The notes beneath the pieces were generated by a model that worked only from the letters and a program-made list of their open reading frames with translations, was not told the origin of the DNA and searched no databases. A stretch of 51,317 bases of DNA from Bacillus subtilis (GTDB lineage Bacteria; Bacillota; Bacilli; Bacillales; Bacillaceae_C), in NCBI RefSeq assembly GCF_008764245.1, contig NZ_VTQV01000006.1, forward strand, positions 108,421-159,737, in the 5' to 3' direction. Of this stretch, positions 50,251 through 51,317 are shown in pieces. Position numbers and translations under genes: made by a program. Positions within the stretch are counted from its first letter, which is position 1; each line of letters opens with the position of its first letter.

Positions 50251-50856
50251 TCATCCTTTTCTAACGTTTGGCTTATGGGCTATGCTTAACTTTCCGTCCG
50301 TATCGAAAATTTTTAATTTCGGCCATACTTCCGGCCATTTTTTTGCAGCTATACGTTGGTTGTAGACTGCCTTTTTGCTTCCCAAATAATACGTTGTTGG
50401 TCTTACCTCCATTTTTAGAACATCCCTTACACCCCATGGAGCTGTTAAAACCACATGCCCACTCTCATTCAGCTTCACTCCTAATGCTGTCACTGTTTCC
50501 GGAAACTTAGCAATTCCATCAACACTTGAAGAATACGGTGGCATGTCGCTTACGTGATGCATCCTTGCCTGATTTTTTACCGACCAAGGGATATGGGAAG
50601 ACATGGAATTAAGCTGTTTTTCATATTCCTTTTCCATTTGCTCACATGTATTGGCTGGGTCAAAATAAATAACATCCACATCTGGAAGGGGGGTGCGAGC
50701 CGAGAAATTGTGTAATAGATCCCATACTTTTGAGCGAACAAACCCGGCACAGATCCACCAATCAGGTAATTCTAAGGTTTGAACTGTTCGTAAAATATCC
50801 ATCATCCATTCGTCTTCTTGGATACACTGAATAATATCTTCCTCTGTTTCTAGCAT
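50251..50856 (-). CDS. Nucleotidyltransferase-like family protein (DUF925/NTP_transf_6)
   Basis: 201 residues. Matches the family by LPDWWICAGFVRSKVWDLLHNF, LPDVDVIYFDPAN (the paired aspartates), and HHVSDMPPYSSSVDGIAKFPETVTALGVKL, with YNQRIAAKKWPEVWPKLKIF near the end. Annotated as nucleotidyltransferase by fold; reaction unknown. It overlaps the upstream HAD gene by 7 bp, so the two were one transcript before the insertion upstream. Confidence 0.85.
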   Translation of the reverse strand: MLETEEDIIQCIQEDEWMMDILRTVQTLELPDWWICAGFVRSKVWDLLHNFSARTPLPDVDVIYFDPANTCEQMEKEYEKQLNSMSSHIPWSVKNQARMHHVSDMPPYSSSVDGIAKFPETVTALGVKLNESGHVVLTAPWGVRDVLKMEVRPTTYYLGSKKAVYNQRIAAKKWPEVWPKLKIFDTDGKLSIAHKPNVRKG

Positions 50857-51212
50857 TTCCTCCCCTCCATTCCTAATAGTATGGGAATCTCCGATAAATC
50901 ATCTACGATATAATCGGCTTCTGCCCTTTCCCAAAAGGAATCTCTTTTCCAAATGGTCTTCATCCCAATAGCTTGTGCACCTTTTATATCATTGCTAGGA
51001 TGGTCACCTACATAAATACATTCACCAACAGGTACTCCTAATTCGAAAGCGGATTTTCGAAAAAGCTTGGGATTGGGTTTACTCATTCCTTCCGTTTCTG
51101 AAATAAGAATGGAGCTAAAGTAGCGTTCGATTTTTAGGGCTTGTATATTTTTCATCTGAAATGCGCCTTTTCCATTCGTGATCATTCCAAGCAAGAGACT
51201 ACCTTGCAATTG
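50850..51212 (-). pseudogene. HAD-family hydrolase, 5' end removed by an inserted element
   Basis: Only the C-terminal 120 residues remain: LLGMITNGKGAFQMKNIQALKIERYFSSILISETEGMSKPNPKLF (motif II T/N and motif III K) and YVGDHPSNDIKGAQAIGMKTIW (motif IV). The N-terminal DxDGT motif is missing. Residues before QLQGS (MIWWGRVH) come from the hairpin of the inserted element, so the ATG at 51236 is artificial. Confidence 0.75.
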
Positions 51213-51317
51213 GTGAACCCTCCCCCACCAAATCAAAGATTTGGTGGGGGCTTCCCTTGACTTAAATACAGCTTACGTCACGCATGTTTAGTTGCCATTG
51301 GCACTAAGCGCCTGATG
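51213..51317 (-). mobile_element. End of an IS200/IS605-type element (TnpB-side right end, probable)
   Basis: Right next to the broken HAD gene lies a perfect 13-bp hairpin, CCCCCACCAAATC (51222-51234) with GATTTGGTGGGGG (51238-51250) and loop AAA. Read on the minus strand it gives GAAGCCCCCACC...GGTGGGGGAGGGTTCAC, the look of IS605-family right ends after tnpB, with the boundary near GTTCAC (51213-51218). The remainder of the element is beyond the window, so the transposase was not seen. In such elements this end also encodes the omega RNA of TnpB, whose guide would be the HAD sequence. Confidence 0.6.

Overview
The window reads as chromosome of a spore-forming member of the Bacillaceae: AT-rich low-GC Firmicute DNA, strong AGGAGG-type ribosome binding sites, many TTG starts, a complete gerA-type spore germination operon, a seven-gene Mrp antiporter operon and many families typical of Bacillus (YugN, YeeN/YebC, EcsC, YhgE, Ger). 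The species cannot be fixed from the sequence alone.

Layout. 1-3606: a 52-bp tandem repeat, a frameshifted small membrane-protein gene, then a two-gene unit in which a PrsW-type intramembrane protease is fused to a C-terminal DNA/RNA non-specific nuclease (Endonuclea_NS_2 type), followed 17 bp later by a likely immunity gene. I regard this as the strongest candidate for an undescribed system here. 3745-5897: GNAT acetyltransferase, EcsC-family protein and a KdpD-type universal stress protein. 6287-12688: mrpABCDEFG, interrupted between mrpD and mrpE by about 650 bp of dispersed palindromic repeats. 12734-17960: patatin-like phospholipase with a possible small coupled membrane gene, two large uncharacterised proteins (HEAT/PH-like and coiled-coil) and an EamA transporter. 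18083-18256: tRNA-Thr(CGT) and tRNA-Ser(CGA). 18511-20586: a TarJ-like polyol-phosphate dehydrogenase divergent from a DeoR regulator. 20970-25426: mnmH, yhgE and selD (2-selenouridine tRNA modification, split by yhgE). 25663-30014: a germinant receptor operon A-B-C and probable D. 30318-34263: MFS exporter, an orphan replication-type winged-helix protein, arylamine N-acetyltransferase and a secreted DUF6147-like protein. 34427-35783: ECF sigma factor and membrane anti-sigma factor. 36036-43734: a seven-gene catabolic operon (binding protein, two permeases, inositol-monophosphatase-family enzyme, GH65 phosphorylase, beta-phosphoglucomutase, esterase-like hydrolase). 44130-51212: a VanY/LdcB-type carboxypeptidase, YugN, an RluA-type pseudouridine synthase, a DUF697-type GTPase, YeeN, a DUF6241-like protein, a nucleotidyltransferase-like protein and a HAD hydrolase cut by the end of an IS200/IS605-type element that runs off the right edge.

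How it works together. Mrp (Na+/H+ antiport) and the divergent KdpD-type Usp protein suggest monovalent cation control. The GH65 operon imports an alpha-glucoside and splits it with phosphate to beta-glucose 1-phosphate, which PgmB converts to glucose 6-phosphate; no ATPase subunit or regulator is encoded beside it, but an inverted repeat overlaps its promoter. selD plus mnmH without nearby selA/selB points to selenium use in tRNA. Two related families of palindromic intergenic repeats (10.9, 11.1, 13.8, 18.4, 20.6 and 20.9 kb) are spread through the middle of the window; one contains a hairpin whose 17-bp stem differs between copies at six positions, all compensated.

Functions are assigned by recognising motifs by eye. 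No database search or folding program was run.
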